DNA of 64,000 bases from Chryseobacterium sp. H1D6B (GTDB lineage Bacteria; Bacteroidota; Bacteroidia; Flavobacteriales; Weeksellaceae), in assembly GCF_029892445.1 (NCBI RefSeq), contig NZ_JARXVJ010000001.1:3162001-3226000 (forward strand), written 5' to 3'. Of the stretch, positions 46,335-54,845 are shown piece after piece. Both the position numbers and the translations under genes were made by a program. A model generated the notes under the pieces. That model was not told the DNA's origin, made no database searches, and saw only the letters and a program-made list of their open reading frames with translations. Position 1 is the stretch's first letter. Each line of letters begins with the position of its first letter.

Positions 46335-47789
46335 ATGGATGAAAATTTAATGATGATATGGCAGAAGTGCCTTCAGTTTATGCGTGACAATCTCAACGCA
46401 GCTGAAGATAATTCTGATTTAAAAAAACTCGAAAAATCTTTCGATTTGTTGTTTGATAAAGTACAGCCAATTTCATTGGTTGATAACAACCTGACACTGA
46501 TGGTGCCGAGTGATTTTTACAAAGAATACATAGAAGATAATTACTTATCTCTACTTTCTGCTGCCCTGAAAAAGAATATTGGAAAAGGTGTAAAACTTTG
46601 GTATTCTGTAATGGAAAATAAGCCTAATGGCTTAGAAAAACCTGTTACAATGAATATGAAAGGAAAAAGTATTCCTACTCCAAAGATTCAGGAAACAATG
46701 CCCCAAGGATTTTCATCAAACATTGTAAATCCATTTGTAGTTCCTGGAATTAAAAAAATAAATATAGATTCTAATCTGAAATCAGATTTTTCATTTGACA
46801 ATTACGTAGAAGGAGAAAGCAATAAATTCGCGGCTACTGTGGCAAGATCTATTGCGAAAAGACCTGGTGCTACGGCTTTCAACCCATTATTTTTATATGG
46901 AGGGTACGGAGTTGGAAAAACCCACTTAGGGCAGGCTGTTGGTTTAGAAGTTAAAAACCAGTTTCCTGATAAAGTAGTTCTTTATCTGTCTTCTGAGAAA
47001 TTTATACAGCAGTTTATTTCGTCTGCAAAGGCTCATAAACAAACAGAATTTGCTAATTTTTACCAGATGGTGGATGTTCTGATTATTGATGATATTCAGT
47101 TCCTTTCCGGTAAATCAGCTACGCAGGACAGTTTCTTCCATATTTTTGATTATCTTCATCAAAATGGAAAACAGATTATCCTTACTTCTGATAAGGCGCC
47201 TGCAGACATCATGGATATTCAGGACAGGATTGTTTCCCGTTTCAAATGGGGGCTTTCTGCAGAAATTAAATCTCCTGACTATGATACCCGTAGAAAAATT
47301 ATCGTTGACAAATTAAGCAGAGACGGAATTATCCTTACAGAAGATATGTTAGACTTCTTAGCTGCTGAGGCGAAAACTAACGTAAGAGAACTTATTGGAG
47401 TAATCAACTCTGTGATCGCTTATTCTACGATTTATAAATCTGACTTAAGTCTTGAATTATTAAAAGATACGATCAACAAAATTGCTGCTAATCAAAAGAA
47501 AATTATCAATATCCCTTATATTCAGGAAATTGTCTGTGATTATTTCGGAATAAAAAGAGAACAGCTTCTGTCTAAAACAAGAAAAAGAGAAATCGCTCTT
47601 CCCAGGCAACTAGCCATGTATTTCGCTAAAGAGTTCACTAATGCCACCTTCACTAAAATAGGTGAGGAAATGGGCGGAAAAGACCACTCTACGGTAATGT
47701 ATGCCTGCGAAACAATAAAAGATGTTTCTAAAATTGATAAAGAAGTGAAAAAGTACGTAAAAGAACTTACGGAAAGAATCAAGCATTAA
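46335..47789 (+). CDS. dnaA: Chromosomal replication initiator protein DnaA
   Basis: AAA+ protein that binds DnaA boxes and opens oriC. Domain I (residues 1-90) is followed by a linker, the AAA+ domain with Walker A at 189-196 (GGYGVGKT) and Walker B LIIDDIQFL near residue 254, and domain IV with the DNA-binding signature REIALPRQLAMY and GGKDHSTVMYA near the end. Length 484 is normal. No cluster of TTATCCACA-like boxes was seen in the flanking spacers, so this window gives no evidence that oriC is next to the gene. LMW phosphatase and an RsmI-like gene follow, on the same strand. Confidence 0.97.
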   Translation: MDENLMMIWQKCLQFMRDNLNAAEDNSDLKKLEKSFDLLFDKVQPISLVDNNLTLMVPSDFYKEYIEDNYLSLLSAALKKNIGKGVKLWYSVMENKPNGLEKPVTMNMKGKSIPTPKIQETMPQGFSSNIVNPFVVPGIKKINIDSNLKSDFSFDNYVEGESNKFAATVARSIAKRPGATAFNPLFLYGGYGVGKTHLGQAVGLEVKNQFPDKVVLYLSSEKFIQQFISSAKAHKQTEFANFYQMVDVLIIDDIQFLSGKSATQDSFFHIFDYLHQNGKQIILTSDKAPADIMDIQDRIVSRFKWGLSAEIKSPDYDTRRKIIVDKLSRDGIILTEDMLDFLAAEAKTNVRELIGVINSVIAYSTIYKSDLSLELLKDTINKIAANQKKIINIPYIQEIVCDYFGIKREQLLSKTRKREIALPRQLAMYFAKEFTNATFTKIGEEMGGKDHSTVMYACETIKDVSKIDKEVKKYVKELTERIKH

Positions 47790-47813
47790 TTTTATTAATT
47801 AAAAATATGGAAA

Positions 47814-47847
47814 AATGGAGAATAGTTTTTATTCTTCATTTTTTATT
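47814..47847 (+). terminator. Probable dnaA terminator
   Basis: Arms AATGGAGAAT and ATTCTTCATT (one mismatch) followed by a T-run. Confidence 0.65.
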
Positions 47848-47851
47848 TAGT

Positions 47852-47880
47852 TTTGTTTACAACTTTTTAGATTAAATTTG
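47852..47880 (+). promoter_or_regulatory. Promoter of the LMW phosphatase gene
   Basis: TTTG at 47852-47855, 17-base spacer, TAAATTTG at 47873-47880. The ATG at 47885 follows after four bases. Confidence 0.65.
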
Positions 47881-47884
47881 AAAT

Positions 47885-48346
47885 ATGAAAATAGTGATGG
47901 TATGTTTGGGAAATATCTGCAGAAGTCCTTTGGCAGAAGGAATTATGAAGACGAAACTTCCTGAAAATTATATCGTAGATTCAGCAGGAACTATTTCTAT
48001 GCATGAAGGAGAACATCCTGATAAAAGAGCTGTGAAAACGGCTTCCAATCACGGAATAGATATTTCAAAACAAAAATCAAGGCCGATCAACACATCTGAT
48101 TTTGAAACTTTTGACAACATTTATTGTATGGATATCGGTGTATACAAAGAAGTCATTTCTAAAGCTGAAAATGAAGAGCAGCGCCGGAAGGTCTCAGTAT
48201 TTTTAGAAGCAGCCGGAGATCATAAAAATGCAGAAGTTCCTGATCCCTATTGGGGAGATATGAATGACTTTGAAGAAGTATTTCAGCTTTTAGATAAGGG
48301 CTGTACTATCATCGCAGATCAATTGAAAAATATCCAACACTCATAA
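47885..48346 (+). CDS. Low-molecular-weight protein-tyrosine phosphatase
   Basis: A 153-residue cytoplasmic phosphatase. The P-loop C-x5-R-S is Cys7 to Ser14 (CLGNICRS), and the general acid is the Asp in VPDPYWGD near residue 119. The length is typical. Targets could be tyrosine kinases or arginine-phosphorylated proteins; nothing in the context decides this. It is downstream of dnaA but has its own promoter, and the RsmI-like gene follows after 25 bases. Confidence 0.93.
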   Translation: MKIVMVCLGNICRSPLAEGIMKTKLPENYIVDSAGTISMHEGEHPDKRAVKTASNHGIDISKQKSRPINTSDFETFDNIYCMDIGVYKEVISKAENEEQRRKVSVFLEAAGDHKNAEVPDPYWGDMNDFEEVFQLLDKGCTIIADQLKNIQHS

Positions 48347-48371
48347 TTTATAACTTATAATTCATAAATTC

Positions 48372-49070
48372 ATGCTTTTTTTACTTCCCGCTTATCTTTC
48401 AGAAAATACTTCTATCACGCACTTTTCGCCTGTGTTAAAAGAATATATCATGCAGACGGATTATTTTTTCGTGGAAAATGAAAAAACAGCTAGAAAAGTT
48501 GTTAAATTTTTTGCTCCTGAGAAAAAGCAGTCAGATCTCAAATTATTTCTCTTAGATAAATACACGGAAAATAAAGATATTAAAGAGGCGCAAGACCTGA
48601 TGCTGAAAGGGCAGGATTTCGGTCTTCTTTCTGAAGCCGGACTTCCATGTATTGCAGATCCTGGAAATCTCATTGTAAAATGGTGCCACGAAAAAAATAT
48701 CAGAGTCATTCCTGTTTCCGGGCCTTCATCGATTATTTTGGCGCTCATTTCCAGTGGATTTAACGGGCAGGAATTTACTTTTAACGGGTATCTTCCGATC
48801 GAAAAGGGAGAAAAGAAAAAACAGATGCTTCATCTGGAAAGTATGGTACAGAAAACAGGATATTCACAGATTTTTATGGAAACGCCGTATAGAAATAATC
48901 TGCTTTTTGAAGATTTATGTAAATATCTTTCTCCCAACACAAAACTGTGTATAGCTGCCAATATCAATGATCCGGAACATGAATTTATCAAAACTAAAAC
49001 GATAAAAGACTGGCAGAAACAAAAACCTGAACTTCATAAGATTCCAGCTGTATTTGTGCTGGGAAAATAA
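48372..49070 (+). CDS. RsmI-like SAM-dependent tetrapyrrole-methylase-fold protein
   Basis: A 232-residue member of the TP-methylase family related to RsmI, the 16S rRNA C1402 ribose methylase. The second conserved region is clear: GLLSEAGLPCIADPGNLIV (near residue 80) and VIPVSGPSSIILALISSGF (near residue 115). The usual N-terminal GTLYVVATPIGNL is replaced by a short MLFLLPAYLSEN, and the C-terminal RsmI extension is missing. This suggests a divergent paralogue with another substrate. It lies 25 bases after the phosphatase gene and is probably in the same unit. Confidence 0.83.
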   Translation: MLFLLPAYLSENTSITHFSPVLKEYIMQTDYFFVENEKTARKVVKFFAPEKKQSDLKLFLLDKYTENKDIKEAQDLMLKGQDFGLLSEAGLPCIADPGNLIVKWCHEKNIRVIPVSGPSSIILALISSGFNGQEFTFNGYLPIEKGEKKKQMLHLESMVQKTGYSQIFMETPYRNNLLFEDLCKYLSPNTKLCIAANINDPEHEFIKTKTIKDWQKQKPELHKIPAVFVLGK

Positions 49071-49099
49071 CTTTAACAGACCTTTAACGCACCTTTAGC
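49071..49099 (+). promoter_or_regulatory. Three CTTTAAC-type words at 11-base spacing
   Basis: CTTTAAC at 49071 and 49082 and CTTTAGC at 49093, directly upstream of the 49139 gene. In-phase repetition suggests a protein-binding site. No matching regulator known. Confidence 0.35.
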
Positions 49100-49138
49100 A
49101 TTATTCTTGTGTTTTAGTTATTAACTAAAAATTAAATA

Positions 49139-49516
49139 ATGTCAGAAAAAAAATTAGCGGGTCTTTGGTTAGATCAAAAAAAAGCAGTCATTGTCAAAAA
49201 TAATGACGGTCAAGAAGTTTCAGAATTTGAAATATTCGATACTATAAAATCAGAAAATACGGGCGGAAACTCAAGTGAATATGCTTTTCATAATTCAGAG
49301 AATGCCCACAGAGAAAAATATTTCAAGGAAATTGAAAAAGCCATCACAAATAGTGTTGAATTATTTGTTACCGGTCCGGGTGTTGCTCAGGAAGAGCTGA
49401 AAAACCACCTTTTAGAAACAGCACAATACAAAAATCTGAAAATTACTTTAGATTCTTCTCAGCAGATGTCTGATCAGGAGGTATTAGAGGCTGTGAAATC
49501 CCATTTTAACGCTTAA
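49139..49516 (+). CDS. Small cytoplasmic protein, possible eRF1-like (BaeRF) domain
   Basis: A 125-residue protein with no signal peptide. It begins KLAGLWLDQKKAVIVKNNDG, has a middle HREKYFKEIEKAI helix and then ELFVTGPGVAQEELKNHLLE. This strand-helix pattern with a GPG turn is reminiscent of the bacterial release-factor-like (BaeRF) proteins, which are thought to bind ribosomes or RNA, but the call is by eye and weak. It sits between an array of CTTTAAC words and a strong terminator, hence is monocistronic. Confidence 0.6.
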   Translation: MSEKKLAGLWLDQKKAVIVKNNDGQEVSEFEIFDTIKSENTGGNSSEYAFHNSENAHREKYFKEIEKAITNSVELFVTGPGVAQEELKNHLLETAQYKNLKITLDSSQQMSDQEVLEAVKSHFNA

Positions 49517-49537
49517 TTTTTTAATAATATTTACTAT

Positions 49538-49567
49538 AAATCCGGTTAATTTAACCGGATTTTTTTA
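49538..49567 (+). terminator. Terminator after the 49139 gene
   Basis: Arms AAATCCGGTTAA and TTAACCGGATTT with a very short loop, then a T-run. Confidence 0.88.
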
Positions 49568-49781
49568 TTTGTTCTTTCTTCGTGATCTCCATTTCCTCCA
49601 AAGGGAAAACAACTAATGGAATTAATAAAAAGAACGGCCAGAATTATGTTAGTTAAAGTATAAAATATGATTTAAATTTAAATTAAGTTTAAAATGTTTA
49701 ACAAATTGTTTGATTTAGTGTAAATATTTTATTTGTTTGTGTTTAAAGCTGGTTGTATATTTTAAAAATCAGTTTTTTTCC

Positions 49782-49789
49782 TATTTTTA
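49782..49789 (+). promoter_or_regulatory. Near-consensus -7 box of the DUF2891 gene
   Basis: TATTTTTA (one mismatch to TAnnTTTG), four bases before the ATG at 49794. Confidence 0.4.
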
Positions 49790-49793
49790 TTGA

Positions 49794-50861
49794 ATGAAAA
49801 AGATTCTTTTATTATTTGCAGTTTCTCCATTTTTATTATATGCTCAGGAAGTTCCAAAACTGACTGATGAAATTGCTTTAAAACTTGCAGAAAAGCCCAT
49901 CCACTGCATCAATCAGGAATACCCGAATAAGACGGCACATATCATTAACAATGAAAAGGAAACCTCTTTGTCGCCAAAAGAACTTCACCCTAGTTTTTAC
50001 GGCTGTTTCGACTGGCATAGTTCTGTTCACGGACACTGGATGCTGGTAAGACTTTTAAAGACAAAACCCAATTTGTCGAATGCTAAGGAAATTGAAAAAA
50101 TCCTGGATAACTCATTTCAGAAAGAAAACCTCCAGTCGGAAGCAGATTATTTTACAAAATATGAATTAACAAATACCTTTGAAAGAACCTACGGCTGGGC
50201 ATGGCTCTTGAAACTTGATCAGGAATTGATCACCTGGGACAACCCAAAAGCCAAAATCTGGCACCAGAATTTAAAACCGCTTACAGATCAGATATTAAAA
50301 TCATGGAAATCCTATCTGCCTAAGCAGACGTATCCTAACAGAACGGGGGTTCATCCCAATACCGCTTTTGCAATGTCTTTTGCGATAGATTGGGCAAGAG
50401 CCAGTGATGATAAAGATTTTGAAAATCAACTGATCGAAAAATCTAAATATTTTTTCCTGAAAGACCAGAAAACACCTGCCTACCTGGAACCGGACGGATC
50501 TGATTTTTTCTCGCCGAGTCTTGAGATTGCGGATTTAATGAGAAGAGTGCTTCCGCAGCAGGAATTTGTAAAATGGTTCAAAGATTTTTATGAAAAACGA
50601 AGCCTGGAGAATATTGAAAAAATTCCTGTGGTAAGTGACCTAAGCGACTACCAGACTGTCCACCTTGTTGGATTATCATTTACAAAAGCATGGTGTATGA
50701 AAGGAATTGCCAAAAGCCTTCCTGATAATCATCCATCGAAGAAAGATTTTCAAAAAACAGCAGATAAATTCTTAGCGAACGGACTGCCTTTATTGTTTCA
50801 GGGAAATTATGGAGGAGATCATTGGCTGGCTAGTTTTGCAGTGTATGCTTTGGAAGATTAA
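49794..50861 (+). CDS. Secreted DUF2891 protein
   Basis: A 355-residue protein with a signal peptide (MKKILLLFAVSPFLLYAQE). The segment HPSFYGCFDWHSSVHGHWML (residues 64-83), with ERTYGWAWLLKL near residue 130 and a late YGGDHWLASFAVYAL, matches DUF2891. The helical repeat-like layout and aromatic/His residues recall alpha/alpha-barrel glycosidases, but no activity is established. It overlaps the stop of the convergent Mpo1-like gene by four bases. Confidence 0.87.
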   Translation: MKKILLLFAVSPFLLYAQEVPKLTDEIALKLAEKPIHCINQEYPNKTAHIINNEKETSLSPKELHPSFYGCFDWHSSVHGHWMLVRLLKTKPNLSNAKEIEKILDNSFQKENLQSEADYFTKYELTNTFERTYGWAWLLKLDQELITWDNPKAKIWHQNLKPLTDQILKSWKSYLPKQTYPNRTGVHPNTAFAMSFAIDWARASDDKDFENQLIEKSKYFFLKDQKTPAYLEPDGSDFFSPSLEIADLMRRVLPQQEFVKWFKDFYEKRSLENIEKIPVVSDLSDYQTVHLVGLSFTKAWCMKGIAKSLPDNHPSKKDFQKTADKFLANGLPLLFQGNYGGDHWLASFAVYALED

Positions 50862-51331
50862 TATTTGATTCCTAATTTTTTTAAGATAAAACTTAAAAGC
50901 CAGATAGGGCCTATTAAAAGGAACTGCAGATCTTTTAAGAAGGAAGGTTTTTTGCCCTCAATTTTGTGGCCTACAAACTGGAGGATCCAAGTAATGACAA
51001 AAACAGCAAGGTAGACGATCCATGATTTATTTTCAAAATGAACGTTCACTGCATAAGCTAAATGCTCCATTAAAAGCATGACCAAAAGCATAATGAAACT
51101 GATCAATAATGAAAGTCTTGCATAGAATATAGTAACTAAAACAACAGCTATGATACTCACAATACTGATACACCCAAAATACGGTGCACAAAAGTGAGGA
51201 GAAGGAATTAGAGAAATAAACCCTAAAATCGTCCAGAAAATTAAAGGAACACAGATCCAGTGGATGGACTTGTTGGTGGCGTTTCTGTGGCTTTCAGCAT
51301 ACTCTGCAAAAAACAAATCTACTTTTCTCAT
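50858..51331 (-). CDS. Mpo1-like (DUF962) membrane protein
   Basis: A 157-residue membrane protein with four hydrophobic segments. The N-terminal motif YAESHRNATNKSIHWICVPL (residues 11-30) is diagnostic of the DUF962/Mpo1 family; yeast Mpo1 is an iron-dependent dioxygenase in 2-hydroxy fatty acid alpha-oxidation and the His residues fit metal binding. A second His region lies in LMEHLAYAVNVHFENKSW. Activity in this bacterium is inferred only. Divergent from the AraC gene. Confidence 0.87.
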   Translation of the reverse strand: MRKVDLFFAEYAESHRNATNKSIHWICVPLIFWTILGFISLIPSPHFCAPYFGCISIVSIIAVVLVTIFYARLSLLISFIMLLVMLLMEHLAYAVNVHFENKSWIVYLAVFVITWILQFVGHKIEGKKPSFLKDLQFLLIGPIWLLSFILKKLGIKY

Positions 51332-51364
51332 GAGGATATATTTGAAACACTAAATTAATAAAAT

Positions 51365-51396
51365 TTTGTATTCGCTGATGAGTTTAGTTAAATTTG
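51365..51396 (+). promoter_or_regulatory. Promoter of the AraC-family gene
   Basis: TTTG at 51365-51368, 20-base spacer, TAAATTTG at 51389-51396, then ATG at 51401 after four bases. Confidence 0.58.
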
Positions 51397-51400
51397 CGTC

Positions 51401-52246
51401 ATGTCTATCCTAGAAAAATTTGGAGTCGAGATTTTTACACAGCATAATATTTTTGAAAGGATCTCTTTTGGTAAGCCTTTCCGCCCTGATTATCCGGCAT
51501 TTATTTTTGTGAAAACAGGAACTATAAAACTGCTCCAGCATTTTAATGTATTGGGGCTTTCTGAAAATATGTTTATGGTGACAGACCCTCAGACCGTGTA
51601 TGAAATTGTATCCGTAAGCGATGATTTTCAATGCAGGATGGTATCCTATAAAAGAGAATTTATTTCTGCTTTGTCATTGAAATTTAACCGCCTGATGGCT
51701 TACCGTTATTTCCGCCAGCAGATGAACAGGGGAGTTCCTTTCCCGCAGGATGAAATGGAAATTGTCTGGAAGAGTGTAAACTTTCTTAAATTTATATTGG
51801 ATTCTCCAGCTGAAATGATTTACAAAAAAGAAATTGTTGAAAGCTTATTTTCTGTTTTTATTTATCAGATGGCAGGTATTATTTCTAAAGAAGACAGCAA
51901 TTCAATGGGGCAGATGTCTAGACAGGAAGAAATTGTTTTTCTTTTTCTGACTGATCTTGCAGAATTTCATCTCACAGAAAGGACAGTAGAGTTTTACGCC
52001 GCAAGGCAGTCCATTACAACCAGACATCTTTCGTCGGTTGTGAAAACTATTACAGGAAAGTCCGCAAGCCAGATTATTGCTGTTATCGTGATGAACGAAG
52101 CTAAAGTGCTTTTAAATTCATCAAAAAAGCCTGTTTCAGAGATTTCTACAATCCTTGGATTCAGTGATCAATACTCATTTTCTCACTTTTTTAAGAAACA
52201 TTTAGAGATCAGCCCTACGCAGTACCGCCACCAGTTCGAAGGATAA
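51401..52246 (+). CDS. AraC-family transcriptional regulator
   Basis: A 281-residue regulator. The N-terminal 170 residues form a sensor part without a clear family; the C-terminal 100 residues are the double HTH of AraC proteins, with ARQSITTRHLSSVVKTITG as first HTH and EISTILGFSDQYSFSHFFKKH as the second, ending in the SPTQYR motif. It is directly upstream of the TolC-HlyD-MFS operon and a TonB receptor, on the same strand, and is the obvious candidate to control them. Confidence 0.92.
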   Translation: MSILEKFGVEIFTQHNIFERISFGKPFRPDYPAFIFVKTGTIKLLQHFNVLGLSENMFMVTDPQTVYEIVSVSDDFQCRMVSYKREFISALSLKFNRLMAYRYFRQQMNRGVPFPQDEMEIVWKSVNFLKFILDSPAEMIYKKEIVESLFSVFIYQMAGIISKEDSNSMGQMSRQEEIVFLFLTDLAEFHLTERTVEFYAARQSITTRHLSSVVKTITGKSASQIIAVIVMNEAKVLLNSSKKPVSEISTILGFSDQYSFSHFFKKHLEISPTQYRHQFEG

Positions 52247-52285
52247 GAATATTACATTTGAACATCTTTTTCCAGATATCTAGCA

Positions 52286-52316
52286 TTTGTTTGGGGACTT
52301 GACCGCCGTAACTTTG
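52286..52316 (+). promoter_or_regulatory. Promoter of the exporter operon
   Basis: TTTG at 52286-52289, 19-base spacer, TAACTTTG at 52309-52316. One of the best promoter matches in the window; ATG 21 bases later. Confidence 0.66.
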
Positions 52317-52336
52317 TCTTCGTAAAACAAGGTAAA

Positions 52337-53647
52337 ATGGTTAAGAATATAAAAACAGTACTATCCGTTGCGATAGCGTTATTTCCTGTGCTGTTTTTTT
52401 CACAAGAAATAAAAAAGATGACAGCAGATGAAGTGGCTTCTCTGGCACTTCAAAATCATCAGCAGTTAAAAGTTGCAGCTCAGAATATAGGGATTGCAAA
52501 ACAACAGACCGATATTACAAAACTTCAAAAACTTCCGACTATTACAGCTTCTACAAGCCAATTCTATTTAGGAGATGCTATAGCTATTGATAAAGATTTT
52601 TCGGGTTCTACGAATGTTTCAATGCCTCATTATGGAAGTTCTTATGCTGTGCAGGCTACCCAGCTTATATTTAAAGGGGGGCTGGTAAATAAAACAATTG
52701 AAATGGCCGGCCTCCGTGAGCAGCTTTCAGAACTTGATCTGGAAAAGAATAAACAGGAGGTGAAATTTTTAGTGATCTCAAATTATCTTGATGTTTATAA
52801 AATTTTGAACCAGGAATCGGTTTTTCAAAACAACAAAAAGCTGGCTCAGGAGCGGTTGAAAAATATTCAGAAATTCTATCAGCAGGGAATGGTGACTAGA
52901 AATGAAGTGATCCGTGGAGAATTAGCGATTAAAAATTTAGATCAGGGAATTTTAACACTAGCCAACAACAGAAAAATCCTGAATTATAACTTGAGTATTG
53001 CTTTAGGACTTCCGACAGATACTGAAATTATTCCTATCGAAAGCCTGACCAATAAAGAAACAGGAATCGGAATGGATTATTATCTATCCCTTGCCCACGA
53101 CAGCAGTCCCAATTTGAAATCTGCAAAAACCAATATTGATGTAGCAGATAAAAATATTGAGATCATAAAAACGGATAAAATGCCTACGGTTGCGGGTTTT
53201 GGAGGGTATACGCTTCAGAGACCGATTACTACTAGGAATCCTGTTTTAGATATGTATTCAGGAGGATGGCAGACTGGGGTTTCATTGAGTTACAATATCG
53301 ATAATCTTTATAAAACCAAAGAACGTGTGAAACTTGGCGAGATGCAGAAGAATCAGGCTGGTGATGCAATGACTTTGGTACAGCAGAATGTAGATATGGC
53401 CGTAAATGCTTCTTATGTAAAATACCAGGAATCTATACAGCAGGCTGCAATTTTAGATGATGCTAAAAAATTAGCGGTGGAAAACTACAAAATTACAGAA
53501 GCGAAATATTTAAATCAATTAGCCGTACAGGCTGAAATGATCGATGCGCAGAACCAGAAGCTACAGTCGGAATTAGATTATGCCAATGCAGAGATCAATG
53601 TGCTGTATCAGTATTATAATCTTTTGAAATCTACGGGAACGCTTTAA
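52337..53647 (+). CDS. TolC-family outer-membrane efflux protein
   Basis: Outer-membrane channel of a tripartite exporter. The 436-residue protein has a signal peptide (about residues 1-22, ending FFSQ) and two long coiled-coil halves, each with the OEP repeat pattern; for example EVASLALQNHQQLKVAAQNI near residue 32 and the NYLDVYKILNQESV helix. The C-terminal half has QAEMIDAQNQKLQSELDYAN. It is the first gene of the operon with an HlyD adaptor and an MFS pump, 19 bases before the adaptor gene. Confidence 0.92.
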   Translation: MVKNIKTVLSVAIALFPVLFFSQEIKKMTADEVASLALQNHQQLKVAAQNIGIAKQQTDITKLQKLPTITASTSQFYLGDAIAIDKDFSGSTNVSMPHYGSSYAVQATQLIFKGGLVNKTIEMAGLREQLSELDLEKNKQEVKFLVISNYLDVYKILNQESVFQNNKKLAQERLKNIQKFYQQGMVTRNEVIRGELAIKNLDQGILTLANNRKILNYNLSIALGLPTDTEIIPIESLTNKETGIGMDYYLSLAHDSSPNLKSAKTNIDVADKNIEIIKTDKMPTVAGFGGYTLQRPITTRNPVLDMYSGGWQTGVSLSYNIDNLYKTKERVKLGEMQKNQAGDAMTLVQQNVDMAVNASYVKYQESIQQAAILDDAKKLAVENYKITEAKYLNQLAVQAEMIDAQNQKLQSELDYANAEINVLYQYYNLLKSTGTL

Positions 53648-53666
53648 TTTTTAAAACTGAAAAACA

Positions 53667-54782
53667 ATGGAAAACAAGGAACAAACTACTCAAAATACAA
53701 ATATATCTCCAGCGGCACCAAGCGGAGAAATTAAAAGAAAAACGGCTAGGAAAAATAAGATCAGAGCCATTGTATCTAATATTATCGTCTTTTTACTGAT
53801 CGGATTTGGATTATTCTGGCTGATCCGTGAGTATTTTCATATCGGAGATAAAACCTATACGGAAGCGGCGCAGGTGGAAGAATTTATTAACCCGATCAAC
53901 ACAAGAGTTTCAGCATATATTAAAGAAATAAAGTTCATAGAACATCAGCAGGTCAAAAAAGGAGACACATTAGTTATTTTGGATAACCGTGAGATCCTGA
54001 CACAGCTTGGACAGGCTGAAGCTGCTTATCAAAATGCTTTGGCACAGCGTTCTGCTGCAGGTTCTTCTGTAAATACAGTTTCCAATAATGTAAGTGTAAT
54101 GGAATCTAATATCGCTGGAGCAAAAGCCAGACTTTGGAATGCTGAACAGAATCTCAACAGATATAAAAACCTTTTAGCTTCTGAAGCTGTAACAAGACAG
54201 CAGTATGATCAGGTAAAAACAGAATATGATGCCCAAAAAGCGGTGTATGAGACATTCGTGAACCAAAAGCAGTCAGCGAATCTGTCAACCACTGAAGCTA
54301 AAAGCAAGCTTGGCGTTAATGATGCAGAAATCAAAAGAACGAAATCAGCTTTAGATATGGTGAAAATCAATCTGACTTATACTGTGATTACAGCACCTTA
54401 CGACGGAATAATGGGAAGAAGACTGATTTCCGAAGGACAACTTATCCAGCCCGGACAGCAGGTGGCAACTATCGTTTTGAACGGCCAGAAGTGGGTAACT
54501 GCCAATTTCTTAGAAAGCCAGATGCCGAATATTAAGATCGGAGAAAAAATGATAATGACTGCAGACGCTTTAGGCGGACAAAAATTTGAAGGAGTAGTGA
54601 AAGCCGTTTCAGCAGCAACAGGTTCCAGATATTCAAGTGTTCCGACTGATAATTCTACGGGTAACTTTATCAAAGTACAGCAGAGAATTCCGGTAAGAAT
54701 TGAGTTTACAGATGCTAATAAAAAGGAAGATGTTGATAAGCTGAGTGCCGGAATGAATATGAATATCAGTATTAACAAATAA
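53667..54782 (+). CDS. HlyD/EmrA-family periplasmic adaptor
   Basis: Membrane-fusion protein linking the MFS pump to the TolC channel. The 371 residues have a single N-terminal helix (about residues 33-52), a biotinyl-lipoyl-like split domain (INTRVSAYIKEIKFIEHQQV near residue 75 and a second half near 235: TVITAPYDGIMGRRLISEG), and a coiled-coil hairpin between them (about 110-225). The order EmrA-like adaptor then MFS pump matches EmrAB-type systems. Confidence 0.92.
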   Translation: MENKEQTTQNTNISPAAPSGEIKRKTARKNKIRAIVSNIIVFLLIGFGLFWLIREYFHIGDKTYTEAAQVEEFINPINTRVSAYIKEIKFIEHQQVKKGDTLVILDNREILTQLGQAEAAYQNALAQRSAAGSSVNTVSNNVSVMESNIAGAKARLWNAEQNLNRYKNLLASEAVTRQQYDQVKTEYDAQKAVYETFVNQKQSANLSTTEAKSKLGVNDAEIKRTKSALDMVKINLTYTVITAPYDGIMGRRLISEGQLIQPGQQVATIVLNGQKWVTANFLESQMPNIKIGEKMIMTADALGGQKFEGVVKAVSAATGSRYSSVPTDNSTGNFIKVQQRIPVRIEFTDANKKEDVDKLSAGMNMNISINK

Positions 54783-54845
54783 CAAATCATTGATTAACGA
54801 TATTGGAATCTAACACTTAGATTTTAATGTCCAACATCTGAAAAT

